Below are positions 10,553-25,400 of a stretch of 64,000 nucleotides of DNA, piece by piece (within the stretch, counting starts at the first letter, position 1; every line of letters begins with the position of its first letter). A model generated the notes under the pieces. That model was not told where the DNA came from and searched no databases. It worked only from the letters and a program-made list of their open reading frames with translations. The stretch is taken from the NCBI GenBank assembly GCA_047967505.1, contig CM106539.1, one strand, 5' to 3'. The stretch comes from Dipteris shenzhenensis. Lineage: Eukaryota; Polypodiophyta; Polypodiopsida; Gleicheniales. The position numbers and the translations under genes were made by a program.

Positions 10553-13500
10553 GTAAAAGAGATTCACTCCTTGTTCAGCCTTCATAAAGGGGTCTTTGCT
10601 TAAACCCTAAACCCTCATGATGTGTGCACACAGACATGCATCTTGTTCGTAATAGAACAAGCCGAGGATATGCTTGTGTGTGGGTGCATGCTGTTATGTG
10701 CCTCTTCTCTGTGTGTGTGTGTGTCTCACAGAAGTAGTGTTTGCTAAGATGTTATATTGCCCATCATTATCGTTATCATCTGCCCTTTCATGCCCACTCC
10801 TCCTTTAATGCTGTTTGTTAATAGTTGTCAGTTTGTTGCAAAGCTTGCACAATAGAACATGCAATACACAAAGGCATTGACACACCCACAACACTTGTAG
10901 GCGCTTGCACTGGTTTACACATACTCACATCAGACTTACATGCATGAACAACTTTTAATGCCTTAAAGAATTACTGCCTTTTTTACTTACATTGAAAATT
11001 TGTGTTTCTGCAGGTTGCCTGCCCACTTTGGCAACCATTCCTGTCTGGATCGGTTTGTATCGAGCACTTTCTAATGTGGCTAATGAGGTGAGAGCTTGTC
11101 AGTTTTGATCAATGTTAAAGATGGAAATTTGAACAATAGGTTCGATTTAAATCTCTGGTTGCTTGACATTGAACAAGCAACATAAGAAAAGCGATAGATG
11201 TGGGTGTAAATTATTATCTAGGAAACATAATGGTAAAATATAAATGCAGATGATTTCTATGGGATCATGTTCTAAAAGAGACCCCCTCAAATGCCTCAGG
11301 CTCAGTTTCAAAGTTAAAGACTCTACATTTCGGAAGTTGACTAGAGAATTTTTCTATATTTTCTAGTCTTATGAAGGTACATAAAACTGCAATTTAACTT
11401 TTGAGAAGAAGAATTTAATAGTCATGACTTATAAACAACAGCGTATGTGCTTACTTCCACAGTCCACCATGACCATAAAATGCCTGCTTAGATGCAGGTG
11501 TACATGATCAATAATACTGATAAATTGAGAACTTGGAAATCAAAAACTTAGATTCAATTGGTAAGTCTCATGTCCATTATCCATTGCATGAACCATTACT
11601 AAAAGCTGGCTAGTATCATGGACACGCTTTGCCGTGAACATCCGACTCGCTCGCAATGGGCCAGGGCAGCAGGTACAAGGCAGCACACTAGGTGCAACTG
11701 CTATGCAGGCATACCTTGGCTAGCAAAACAGCAGCAGCAGCCATTTCATGGGCTGCCAAGAGAAGCTATCACAATGCCAGCATTTCATAGGGAGGATAGA
11801 GGTGGTCCTGTTCCTGGAGGGCCAGCAGTCTGCCCATATGCAGCAGCAGCCAGTTCATCAGAGGGCAGCCTATTCAACAAGGTGTGCCTTCTCCATTTCG
11901 TATCAGCTCTCCTGTTATCTGAATGGCTCACAATAGGCCATGTCAGTAGGTACAAAGTGATAACAGGTCACAGCCGCCAGCACTTCATAGGGAGGATAGA
12001 GGTGGTCAGGTTCCAGGAGGGCCAGCAGTTTGCCCTAATGCAGCAGCAGCCAGCACATCAGAGGAGGGGAAGCCTATTCAAACAAGGTGTGCCTTCCCCA
12101 TTTGAGATAGCTCTCTCGTTCTCAAGCATTTCAGCAAGAGCAGCCTCACAGGAGTAGGAGAAAGAAAAAAAAGAAGTGTCTATTAATATTTGTAGAAGGC
12201 CAAAAAGCCTGTGAGACCAAGTGTGAGACCAAGAAGAACTGAAATCAATATGAGAGTACACCCCCCACGGGGGGTCTAGAGGTGTCTATCACACCTCCAA
12301 TGAGCTACTTCAAAAAATAGGGAAAAACTCCATGTGTCGGGAGTGAATTGTGTTGTGTCATGCCGTGTGTCCTGTATCTTTGTCATGTGTGAGTCATGAG
12401 CAGCTTGAGCTCTGGTTGGGGCCAATTGGGATCTCCTTGAGAGTCTTGGTGTCTCTGGAACGTATCTGAGATTTGCTACTGGCGTCTGTGACTCCTCTCT
12501 GTAGTGTGTACTCAAGGTGGTGCGAGGCCGCTTGATGTCGAGATGCCACAAGAACAGTACCTCGAGTGGGGCAAGTGCTTGAAATGCACATGAAAGCTTC
12601 AGATTACTATTCGCTTTTCTAAATTTACATAGCAAAAAGCAAACAAGTGTGGAGGCATAGAGAATAACAAAATAATCATTCCTCTTGTCATGACCGTGCT
12701 CGTTGGGCCTATGTCTAGTCTCTTGCTGACTTAGTGTGTCTGGAAGTTTGTGTCACAGTCAGGGCATCTCCAAACTACATCTTCTCCTATGAAGAAGAGC
12801 GAGTGCGTCTCTGGTTTGGGTAATGAATGACTCTACCCGTGTCGCTGCACTCATGGGTGAAAAGACAATGATCCTTCCCGGGATCTCGTAGTATCCAGGG
12901 TATCACGTTAGAACATGATCCTTTGTCTCCACCTTTTGTGTGTTGCAAAGATTACAAAGCCTCACATCTATTTATGATGTCTTGTGGCACCTGCCTCAAT
13001 CTGGAATCTGTGGGATGAAGTCTTGAGCTGGCCCATGGTGATCCATACTGCATGGGACAGGTGAATCTGTAGAGCAGGAGCAGTTTGTCTTTTGACTGTT
13101 GTAATATTTAGCCATTTGGCTCAGTTATTTCAAAATACTCTACAGATGGGCCAGTGGCACCTATAGCAATGTACTTGCATCTTCATTCACATTGCATCTC
13201 CACTTGTGCCTTCTCTCTCACATTACATCTCGATGGAAGGATTAGATTGCCTTTTGACTGTTGTAATAGCTCAGCTATTGAAAAATACTCTACAGATGGG
13301 CCAGTGGCACCCATAGAAATGTACTTGTGCCTTCACTCACATTATATATGCACTCTGCACTTGTGCTTCTCTCAACTCAAAGGTGTTCTGTTATGCTTCT
13401 GCATTCAACTAGCTAGCATGACATACATGTAGGATTTAAAAGGAAGTTTACTGGCTTCTACATTGGTATCAGAGAAGTTTTAGGGGGTTAAGGTAGTTTG

Positions 13501-16500
13501 GATGGGGAACGAGTTCCTCGTAATCCCCCATGTATACAGGCTATATGCTGTTCCCCATCACAAGCACTAGCGTGCAGCTCCTTAACTATTGGGATGGCCA
13601 ATGAAATCCATTTCGTCAAGAAGATGTAGATTCAAATGTGACCTTATCCCGTCTTCATGGTTCTCAATCTTCTAAGAGTTACATATTGAGAAGTAGTTTT
13701 AGTTTTGAGGAGTAATTCCCTATCTTGTCTTGATCCTTAGTCTATGTGATGAAACTTGGGTTGACTCAGGGCACTTCTCAATGATGCATGTAAGCCTGGC
13801 AGATGTGTGGCTGTGGGAGATCTTCTCTAATGACCTGGTTTCTGTATTGTCTAATTGAGTGCAAGGTGGGCACATCAGAAGTGTTCTTCCATCTAAAGGT
13901 CTGATTTCATAAACCCAAGGTCCTTCCAACCATGTGTAGGGTAGTCCATTTGAAGATTGTGATGGTGTTTTGCCCTCCCATCATGAAGCTTCATTATGGT
14001 ATCTCTCACATTTCATGCATCAAATGTAGAGGCTAAATAGGGTGTATGAATCATAGCCCGGTCTGTGATAGGTTTTCCTACGAAAGCTTTATCCAAATTT
14101 CTTTAGGGTTAATACTCAAGCGAATTCCTCTTAGTTCTCGGTGATGAAATCCCTCTTTTGCAGCAAATAGGTCACTAAGGAAGAAGGAAGATCAGAAGAA
14201 AAAGGAGTCCTGTCCAAGCAAGAGGAATCATATTAAGATAACACAAATGTGGTAATAGAGGAGCTTTTCTTAGTGGTTTATCCGAGATTAGTATGCGGAC
14301 CAGGGTGTGGCAATGTTCATGTCAAACATTGAGCAGTGCTCCATGGATCTATATTCCTTTGTGTTTGCTTAGACAGTACGGCTGAGGATGAGGTCATCTG
14401 TATCGGGAGAGATAAGGATGGGGTTGGCCACTCGGGAAGGAAGTTCTGACTGGAGCATCAGCTCAGAATTACACTTGGATTCTGACATGGTGGATACTTG
14501 AGGAAGTTACTGGCTTGCTGTAAGGGCAGGCCAAGGAAAGAAGCACCAAGGTGCATTTTTCTCTGTGCATTATTGAATATTTGAGCTGACCAACCTTATG
14601 GAAGCCCCCCAATGCTGATCTTCAATGCATTCTCTCGTTTGGCTTCGTGTTCCTTGATGTCTGCTTGGATATCAGTCTTGCTTGCCTTTGTGTGTACCTC
14701 TACAATCACTTCTTAGAGAGAGAGAGAGAGAGAGAGAGAAAGAGTTTATTAAAGTCTTTGAAAGACGGTCTATGAGACTCTGAAAAATCCTGATACAAAC
14801 AAGCTTGTGGGTGGAGCTACTAAACGAGCATCCACTCCAATGCAGAATGCAAATGATAAGTGCTGAGTGCTACATAGTCATGTCAGAATGATGATCGCCT
14901 ACACTAACATCCTCATCATTAGAGCATCGAGGGGGATGAGGTAGTGAGGGCATAAAGTCAGAGAGAGAGTGTTGGCGGCTGCCCGCGGACGGGTCCTATG
15001 TCGTCTCTTGGTTGTAGCTCTGCGTCTGATAAGAGCTAAACTTTAAAGTGACTCTTGTTGGTGGAGCCCCAACTCTAAACAAAGAAGAAATATCCCCAAG
15101 CGTAATCTATGCATCACCCTTTGTCTGAGCTGTCATGTCGCTGGCTCTGTGTCATATCATGGCGGGGCCTCGTGGTGTGGAAGCCCGCATGGTCTCACTG
15201 GAAGAACTCTGTGATTGAGCTGTGAGAAGAGTCTATCAAGGAGGTCTGCTCCTGTCTCCACGATCGAAGTAGATGCTCGTGGTGTCCGACTGCCTCATGA
15301 ATGAAGGCGGCTAAGCATCTATGGTCTGGAAAGGAGAGAAAGCGGGCAATATCCGAGAACTATCTCTGAAGAGTCAATAGAAGCGTCCTTGGATCTCATA
15401 GTATACTGGGCACCCAAAAATGAAATGCTCCTCCGACTCAATCTCTTGGATGTCACATAATGTGCATATGTGCCTCTCCCTGGGCAAACCCTCAGCCCTG
15501 CCATTCTTGATGCGAAGTCTATGTGAAGAGATCTGAAACTGCCCAATAGAGATCCTTATTGAGTAGGGAGGGTGGATTTGTGTATATCCTGGTGGGTCGA
15601 TAAAACCCTCCGTTGTGATATCTAAACAATGATTCGTGTAGAAGCTGAGCTTCACTGGAAGTTCGCTCGGTCCCAACCAAGTCCTGAATGTGTGTAGCTG
15701 CAAGAGATCTTCGCGAATGACCTGGTTGACCTCATGAGATAGGAGAAGGGAAAAAGGCGCGTCAATGCTATACTAGAAGGGGGGGAGTCTATCCATTTGG
15801 AATCCCAGTCGCTCAAACCATCTCTTTGTGTGTGCAAACCAGCATCTCTGATCTCCTGCTGCTGATAGCGCGCGCGTGTGTGTGGGGGGGTGGGGGGGTG
15901 GGTGTGGGTGTGCCCGCGCATGTGTAGAAGCCTAAAATTTGAACTAACTCTTCCCTTCTATGATTGATTTGCACCAGCGCTCTTTGAGTTTCATTGTTGT
16001 GTCTTCCATGTGCGAATTTTACGTTGTCTCAGAAATAGATTCCCATGGATCTATTGCTACAATCTTGAAATTTTTTTCCTAGAAAACACACACACACACA
16101 CAGATGTATAATGTTCTCGAGAGGCCTCACGGGCCTATGGGACAAAGTACAGCAAATGGAAATGAAAACTCATACAAGCCACAAAGGGCTGAAGCAAAGG
16201 GCTCGCTAAGGCCCTTTGCAGAGTAATAAACACTAAGCTAAAAGAAATGCAACAAAAAACTAGTATTCAGACTCAAGGTTGAAATATGTAGCCCGGTGCC
16301 AAGGTGGCTCTCCTATGGGCTGAGAAAATATCTTGTATCTGTGTCTGCCGAGTGGTCCCTCTCGACAATGGGGGGCATGGTCTCCGTGATCTCTGTATCC
16401 GGCGGACGATCCCCTCCGAATAGGGATGTGATAGGTAGGACCTCCATCGTGTGTGCCCTGCTCCGTCTATGCATTTCTGGCTGCGTCTCTCTAGGTCATC

Positions 16501-19447
16501 GTCTCATCCCACTGACCCAATCAACCCTCATGTCATATATCTCCTCCTCAACCTCGCTATATCCAAGGGCAGACTCAAAAGTGTAAAAATATGTAACATG
16601 TCGTTGGGCACGATCTAGCTCGGTCGCAGGTGCCTATGTCTCCTCCTATTCTTTGATGCAGTGCACCAAGGTCTCTCTATGTCATTGCATGTCCATCAAA
16701 TAGAGACCAACACAAACCTGGTCATGGACGTGAATCAATCGAGAGAGAGGCCCAAAACCGTGCCCCTCCTAAAATTAGCCATGGTATCATCTCGGATCTC
16801 ATAGTATACAAGGCAAGTACACAGGAAGTGCTCCTCTGTCTCCACCTCCTCCAAGGTACATAGTTTACAAATCCGTTGCTCTCTGGGTGTACCTGTGGCT
16901 CTCATTGTCTCAATTCTCAACTGATGGTACACCAAATGCATCTGCCCATCGGTGATCCTCAAGGCATGTGAGACCCGTCTTTGCTCCGAGTTCAGGGTTA
17001 GATAATCACTCCATCCCACCGATACTCTAAGGAAATGATCCTAGTAGAATCGGATCTTGGTGGAGAACTCCTGATCCTCTCCCCAAGTCCGCAATGTGTG
17101 GAGATGGAGTAGTTCCAACCGTGATATAGTTGATCGCATCTGGTGGAATCAGGTGGTCGGGAGCATCTAAGCTGTACTCAAGGGGGGGGATATGCCTTCT
17201 CCGCGAAACCATTTGGATATGTGTGCATACCAAGCCATGTTATGAAATCTCATCTATTGGCACTGGTCATCAAACCATGGATTTTGGGGCATCTTCCCAG
17301 ATGGGTAGCGGGCTGTAGAGCGAGTTGTGGGAAAGGACCTAGTGGCAACATTTCTGGACCACCGAAACCAAAGTGTTTTGAGGGGGTGGGTAGCTCGCTT
17401 GACAAGTGGCCCATATACATTGCATCTAGAGCATGGTCGAAGTGTGTCTGGATATGGGTGGGAGCTGGTTGTGTTAGAAATGACCCAACAAAGGGTACGC
17501 ACAGCGGAAGACTGATAGAATTGCCTAGGAGCTCACACACTGTGGTGTGGGGTGTGGAATCACTAACTGCTTAACTTGTGTGCATAAAATAGATGTGCAG
17601 ACTCATCAATAGACAATGAATCAGCCTGATAGAGAAACCACCAAAATAATATAGCTATGGACACAATACAAAAGAGATAGATCGAGAGTCCCACCAATGG
17701 TGTGGTCCTCTGATCTTACCACAAGGTACTTCTCCTATCTGCTGGCTATCTCTAGGCTAGAGCCCGCATGCTCCACCTTGAGCGTAAGTAGACTTTCGGT
17801 CCAAAGATCCAAACACCTTGCTGCCCTAGAAGACAGCCAAGGTCCAGCCCTAGATGAACTCTGTCTGCAGCAACTCCTAGTCTCCTCTGCCTCTTGGATG
17901 TAGGTCTGAGGGTGTGAGTGTAGCTGCTCCTGCTGCTCCTCTGATGGCTGAGCTGTTGAAATGATATGTGAGGCCCAAGGCCTCTCCTTTTATAGGCCCC
18001 AAGGCCTACTGCAAAAACCGACTGGCAGACCCCTTCCTGGCTAACACATCCCCAGCACTCCTGAAACCTCTGATCTGCAAGCAAACACAAGAACACACCA
18101 ACATGAGGAAATTGAGCAGGCTGCTCACCACCCAACCATGACATCTACGAGATGTGATCTCGAATCATGAGATGTCCCCTCCGAGCCACGAGTTGAGCTA
18201 CTGGCATGAACTCCCAACCAGATCCTAACCAACCTAGTGTCCCATACCACCAGGTGGCGCTCTGAACCCTGGGATTTGCTACTGGGCCTTGGGCTACGCT
18301 ATGATGCAGGCGCACATCCGCGACTCAATCTAGGATCAGACCTAGCACCTGGGAACGAAACTTGCTTCCATCGGCTCCCTGAGAACTGAACCTCTGGGCC
18401 CCTTATATAGACTCGGGCCCCAAGCGCCAAAAATAGCGAAGACCTCTAACTGGTTTGTACCCTTGCCACTCAACCCGAGAATCAAGCCTTCCTAGCTCTA
18501 AGCCTCCCCAGTCTACCTGAGCTAGTCTTGTGTTCCCAATACACGTCGGATACCAATCCGTGCACATGACATACTTCCCCTCCTCTAAGAACTCACTCTT
18601 GAGTTCGTTAAAAAACCCGGGAATGTCCTCTGGAGGTTCTGTAATGTCTCCCATGTTGCATCCTCCTCAACACGATCCTTCCACTTGATCTTGTATTCCG
18701 TGATAGTTCTATTACGAATGTGTCTTTCACGAAATTCAAGAATACACTCAGGTTCGTGTGGAATAAAAGTCAAATCTGTAACTTCTATTATTTCTTGAGG
18801 AGAAACAAGTTGATCATCCGCACCCAATACTTCTTTCAGTCTACTGACATGAAATACTGGATGTACTTTAACATCAGGAGGCAATTCTAGTCGTTATGCA
18901 AGTAGTCCAATTCTTTTAATGACCTTGAACGGACCACAGTATCTGGGGGATAACTTCGGAACCAAACCAGTACTTAGGCTCTTGGATTCCTTGGGAATTC
19001 GCAAATATACCATCGTTCCTTCAGAGAACTCTCTAGGTAGAAGTGTCCTCGAATCTTATAGTATACTGGGTACCTGAAAATGAAGTGCTCCTCTGACTCA
19101 ATCTCCTGTGTGTCACATAATGTGCATATGCGCCTCTCCTTGGGCAAACCCTCAGCCCTGCCACTCTCTATGCAAGTCTATGTGACGAGACGTGAAACTG
19201 CCCAATAGAGATCCTCAGTGAGTGGGGTAGGTGGATCTATGTATATCCTGGTGGGTCGATAAATCCCTCTGATGTGACATGTAAACAATGATCCGTGTAG
19301 AAGCTGAGCTTCACTGGAAGTTTGCTCAGTCCCAACCGTGTCCTGAAAGTGTGTGGCTACAAAAGATCCTCATGAATGACCTGGTTGACCTCATGAGACA
19401 GGAGGGGGGGAAAAGGCGTGTCAATGCTATACTGGAAAGGGGGGGGG

Positions 19448-19490
<43 letters not shown>

Positions 19491-22400
19491 GTCGTTATGC
19501 CCTTGGTTGCCGCAGGAACTGCATAATGTCAGTTTAATAGAAAATTTTAACTCAGTCTTTTGGCTTGTTGTTTGGGTCCCAGGGTCTCCTAACTGAAGGC
19601 TTTTTTTGGATTCCATCCTTAGCTGGACCAACTACCATAGCAGAACGCCAAAGTGGAAGTGGAATCTCATGGCTCTTTCCTTTTGTTGTAAGTTATCTCT
19701 TTGGCCTATTTATGAAAGATTCTTGCCACCTGGAATTATACTTGTGCTTTTTTCTCAATAAAAGAAGATGATGAAGAATCTGAGCTTTTGTAAGATGCAG
19801 CTCGTGTGGCTTTGAGGCTGCCATATATGACTCTTGCAACCTCTATTTTGTAGGATGGCCATCCACCACTAGGCTGGAGTGATACTATTGCCTACCTGGT
19901 ATTGCCACTGCTACTGATACTTTCCCAGTATGTCTCAATGCAAATGATGCAAACTCCACAGGTAAGGTCATATTCAAAGGTCTTACCTTGATAAGAGTTT
20001 TCTACTACACTGCATTAATATGATATCAGTTACAATTCTAAAGATGAACTTTCAATTTATTTCCAGTCAGATGATCCCAACCAGAAGAACAGTCAGGTCA
20101 TATTGAAGTTTCTTCCATTGATGATAGGTTACTTTTCGCTGTCAGTACCATCAGGCCTCAGCTTATACTGGTAACTTCCTTGTGCACCTGGATGTTGAAT
20201 GTAGAACAAATGTGTGTGGCTGAGCTAGCAGGTGTTTTTTAAAACCCTTTTTAAAGGGCAAAGGGGGAAGGTGGTTGTGCGTGTTTGGGGGGGGGGGGAC
20301 GGAGCAGGTGCAGAGGTGTTCCAAAGGAGAGTCTTCTTGGGTACTGAGGATGTTATAAGTTTTTGTTTTGTTTTTTTCAGGGGGGGAGGGGGGGGGGGAG
20401 ATTGTTAAAGAAATACAGTATGACATCCTCAGTGCCCAAAAAGACTCTCCTCTAACACATGGCCATCCACCCGGCCCCCAATCCCCCCCCCTCTCTTTCC
20501 TTATTCCCATAGTGACCCTCACTCTTCTTCTCACCACATTCAGGCACGCACAATCTCACACACTCACTCATGTACCTCACTGTAACTATCACAGCCTCCC
20601 TGATATTGACAATTGCAATACCCCCCCCCCCCCTTCTCTCTTCCCTTATTCCCATAGTGACCCTCACTCTTCTTCTCACCACATTCAGGCACACACAATC
20701 TCAAACACTCACTGATGTACCTCACTGTAACTATCACAGCCTCCCTGATATTGACAATTGGAATCAAGTCAGCTTCTCTCTCTCTCCCTCCCTCCCCCCC
20801 CAAAAAAATTAAAATAAAATCCACAGTCCATGCACCTGTTCGTCCTGCTTCATATACTCCCTATAAGGAGTGTTTGCATAATGCTATGATGTAAAATGTC
20901 CTCCTCGTGATAAAGCACTTTTCTTTCAGGAACCTTTGTGCCATCCCCTATCGACACACTGTTTAAAAAATAATTATGTGTTTAGGGTTCAGAATGTTGC
21001 GACAAAGTTCCTCTTCTCTTCCCCCTCCTCCCCCCCTCCTTTTTTTTTCTTGTTTTCCGTTCTTATCTTCTCTTTCCAATGGTCCTCACTTGATGTGATA
21101 TGTTCTTCGGTATGTATATGTTATTACTATCACTAAGCCTTCTCCCTGAACTATTGGAGCTTTGGTATAGACTTCATATGAAGAATTATGTGTATATGTA
21201 TTTATTTCTACACTGACCATGGGCTGCTAGTGAAGCTGATAAATATATCACATAATCTTGGCTGTGCTATGCGTGATAGAGCCTAATGTATGTATGCATG
21301 TGGGTCACTATCATAAGGTTCAAAAGTTCATTTTCTTAGAGGAGAAGTATGACCATGATCCCGAATTCTGAGAAGTGCAAAGGGATGTGTGATGTTTCAA
21401 TGGAAAAAGGTATATCATCTTTCAAGGACAACCTCCATTAAGGTCAAAGCCATCATGTTTATGGAAGATTATAGTAATGGCTGCTACTGAGAGTCATTAT
21501 GTTTCTCTATTGCATGTGCTAAGTTATATCTTAGTGCTTTGTGCCTAGTCTTGCTCATAGACATAGATCTTACATGTAACCTTGGACCTAGATGATATAA
21601 GCATCCCAAGCTCGGGATTCTTCATCAGGTGGGAGAAAGTGTTTCTTGAATTCAGCTTTAAACCCTTCCCTGGTGGTTGGAGCAACTTGATCCTTCTGTT
21701 GCTTTATCCACCATCTGTCCGCTGCCTCAATAAACAAGTGTGTGGCCTCGCGGATTTTCTTTAGATCGGATCTAATTTCACAAATGGCGAAGGCTTCTTC
21801 CCACTTGTGTAACCAAACCTCGATCACATCAGAGCTGCGCTCGGTCATCCGACCAGCGTACTTCTCCGGTCTATAATTAACGATATTAGGCACTTTGACC
21901 CTTGCGCGCTCTAAGGAATGTATACTAGGCTCTAGCTCTACTGGAGCTTTGCCCTTATCAATTCTAGACGGTCTAGCCGGCAAGGCTTGCACCATCTCCC
22001 TGATCTCATTTTGACCAGCATTCACTTGAAGCTGCTGGTTCATAGTCTACTGTAAAGCATCCTCTAATATCGAAATCCTACCAATCAATGTAGGTGCTGC
22101 ATGATGTGACATCTGTTGTGTAGACCGCACTCTAGACTCACTAGGATTCACCCTTGAATTCTGCCCTTTTGCCTCCATAGTTCCACAATGGAAGATGGGG
22201 GGGGGGGGTTTTTTTTTTTTTTCTTTTCTAAAAGCCAAATAACCAATATATACACCCTTCACTCTGTTCTGCTTTCCTGGGTTTTTTTTTTTTTCTTTTC
22301 TACGGTACAGAAATAACTGCATGGAAAGAAAGGGCTCTCCGGTTGTTTTGCAACGATCCCGGCTGCTCTTCTCAGACATACAGTTCCCCTTCGAAGTCCC

Positions 22401-25400
22401 TTCCAAATAGGTTGTGCAGAGGCCTTAGAATGCCTCGCAGGCGGTGCTTCTGCAGATCAGATATGCGGCTATTAATTGACGTAACGCCTTCACCGACGAG
22501 TATGCACATCGCGTCGATCTCTTCTCCCAGGCCATCGCACAGCGCCTCACGGGCTTCCATCGACCTGCTTGTATTGACCCGCGTCACCTCTCACTACTTC
22601 ATCGATCTTGAAATCGATTCTTCTCTGCCCACAACTATAGCCACGCTTCTTTCTCACGCACAGCCTTCGTAGGCCACGGTGGCCATTTTCCCATTCAGCA
22701 CGTCAGCTTTCCGTCGATCTCTTCGTCAACGCCTCACCTAGCTCGTCGCTCTTCCCATGATCTCTTCCTTGCCTTGAGCTCTGATACCAACTGTTATATA
22801 CTCTATCTCTAATTTACGAAGCTCTATTCCCTACGTGGATACAACTCACAGGCAATGGCATACGATTGTTCCACCCAGCCAAATTCTCGTGGATAGTAGA
22901 TCGTCCGATACATGTGTTATTTCATTCATGTTTATCCATGAGACCCTCATTTCCCTAGATAGTTCTCCTTGCCAAATGTCAACATTTTAGCCTCTCCACT
23001 TGGTGCACCTTTTTTTACCCCTCTCTTGGGGCACATTAAAAACCACTTGCCCCTTGGCATTATTGCACATTTAGGTGCACCTAGGCCTTAGCACTCAGAA
23101 CTATCTAGTCAATGCCATTCTGCCCTCACCTAGGACCTTGGCAGTTACTTCTCTTGACCATTTCAATTACGCACATTAACTATTACAAAAGTTGGTCATC
23201 TAAGAGAAAATGCCCACCGATCTATCCGAGGTCATGCTATCCCGGCTAGAGCATAACACCAACAATCCTTCCACTTGAATTATTTATTACAACTTAATTT
23301 TTCTATGACATAAAGAATCTTTTTGGTTCACGTGGAGAGCTGGAGGATTAATCAAATGAGAATCTTTTCCCCCACCAGAATGTCACTTTCAAGTAGCTAT
23401 TCCTTTAAGCTGGATAACTTAAATACGGGATGAATGATTCACAGTAATAAATATTGTGGAGTCAATTTAGGACACTCACCTATCTTTAGGGTTCGGAAGA
23501 CTCTGTTACAATAGACTTTCTCACCTTCATGAAAGTCGATTTTTCTTCTATGTGGATTCACAACTTTTAGCTCTCTCTTGAGACCTTTTAACGCTGTTTT
23601 AACTTCTTTTTTTTCAAAGAAGGCATGTTTTACATTTGCTTCATATTTTTTAGAAAGTCCTTGGCAGCTTGTACCTTTTCCTTGTCACGCCCTACAGATA
23701 CGGATGCTCGTGATTGAAATTACAGAAACAAACTATAGCTTGTTGCTGCTTTTTTAAAATTGTCATATGCAAATCCTAGAATTAGAAGATACTGTTTCCA
23801 AGTTTATAACCTTTTACCCTCATACTCTCCTAGCATATTTTTTGAAGTTTGATCGACTCTTTTTGTCCGACCATGTGATTGTGAATAATCAGATTGCTCA
23901 TATTCGTACTGGTTTTCAATATATTGACAAGAGCCCTTCAAAATTGTCTCTCCATTTTACTATCACTGTCACTATAGTACCAACTTGTAGCCCCTATAAC
24001 TTGAAAACTCCATCTTACAATCTTACTAATCCATAAGTTTTCATAGTTTCTTTGATTGGCGTAGAATGACCCATTTAGGTTAAATATTCCATCATTACCA
24101 CATACAGTTGTGGCTTCTCTGAGTACCACACACAGTTTTGGCTTCTTTGAGTCTTGGGTATCCAACAATAAAATCCATAGAGATACTTTTCCTTTCTTCA
24201 GATCATAGATGGGATCTCTAATGGATGAAACAACCCATCTGACTTGAGACATTGTGCTTTATCCAATTAAATAATCTTGGATGACGTTACTCATACCAAG
24301 CCAAAATAATTCTCTTTAGAAGAACATAGGTCTTCTAAAAACCGGGTTGTTTGACACTTGGAGTACCATGATATTATTGGCGAATAATTCCTCTCAATCT
24401 AGGAAACACGCTAGTCTGATTAGTACACAACCATCTTCAATGTTATACTTTTGCCACTTGAGTCCTTCACTAGTACCAACTTTTCTGTGAAACTGCTTGG
24501 CACAATTCACACTAGTCTCGAACATTTGGTGCTCTACGACCAACATGGAGATCTGAGTCTCTAATGTGGATTCCACACCTACTTAATACTTGAGTAAAGC
24601 TCAGTTCATGTACTAATGGCATTTGGAAGGGAATCGGATGCATGCATGCAGGCAGACAGAGAGAGAGGGGGGGGGGGGGGGGGTGTTTGATAGTGTGTAA
24701 TGTACTGCAATAGATAGTGGAAATACCGATAGGGCTGTTATTCTTTTTTGTATATTCCCAATGTTAACAGAGAATATCTAATTTACAGGACAACAAGTAT
24801 AAAAAGCCATTGGTGGTCCCAAGTCATCTCAATAGAAGTTCTTTTCCCCAGGAAAAAAAGTCATCTCTTGGAAGAAGTCTCAGAGTGGTAATACTGATAG
24901 GACTGTTATGCCTTTTTGTATATTTCAAAGGTTGACAAATAATATCTTAAGTACGGGGCAACAAGTATGGCTGCGGAAGTTGGGTGGAGCCAAACCTCCC
25001 ATGAGTAAGGATGGACGTGATATCATAAGTGCAGGACAAGCAATACGCTCTTCTCCATCACCAGTAGTTGATTTGAAGGAACAGCGTCGTGGAGAAAGGT
25101 GCTTTCTGAATTCATGTTTGCATTAAAATTACAGCTGTTCGTAGTTCTATGTTCTGATGCACTAAAAAAAAATATTTTGGGACTGGAATATCGTGATAGG
25201 TTTAGACAGCTCAAGATGGAAGAAGCACGAAAGAAGGCAGAGCAGGCAGAGGCTGCAAAACATGCAGACGTTTCATCGCCTGAAACTGATGCAGAGGATG
25301 ACACAGATGATGATGATGAAACTGAGGATGAAACTATGGACATAGCTTCTGCAAAGGTATTACTTAATTGGGCTTCTTTTTTTATATCTTCTGCAAAGGT

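Larger units (their letters stand above)
21575..23264 (-). mobile_element. gypsy element 5' end: LTR, primer site and gag
   Basis: On minus: LTR 23264-22792 (473 bases, TGTTGGTG...ATAACA), primer binding site GTTGGTATCAGAGC directly inside it, a leader with T/G homopolymers, then gag starting MEAKGQNSRVNPSES at 22178. The element is cut off within gag at about 21575; the rest of pol is absent. It lies in the 4.8-kb ALB3 intron, antisense. Confidence 0.85.

Noticed and set aside
22776-22792. tRNA gene fragments suggested by TGGTATCAGAGC motifs (also 7831, 45823, 62482)
   Set aside because: They are primer binding sites directly next to LTR edges; no tRNA cloverleaf surrounds them.
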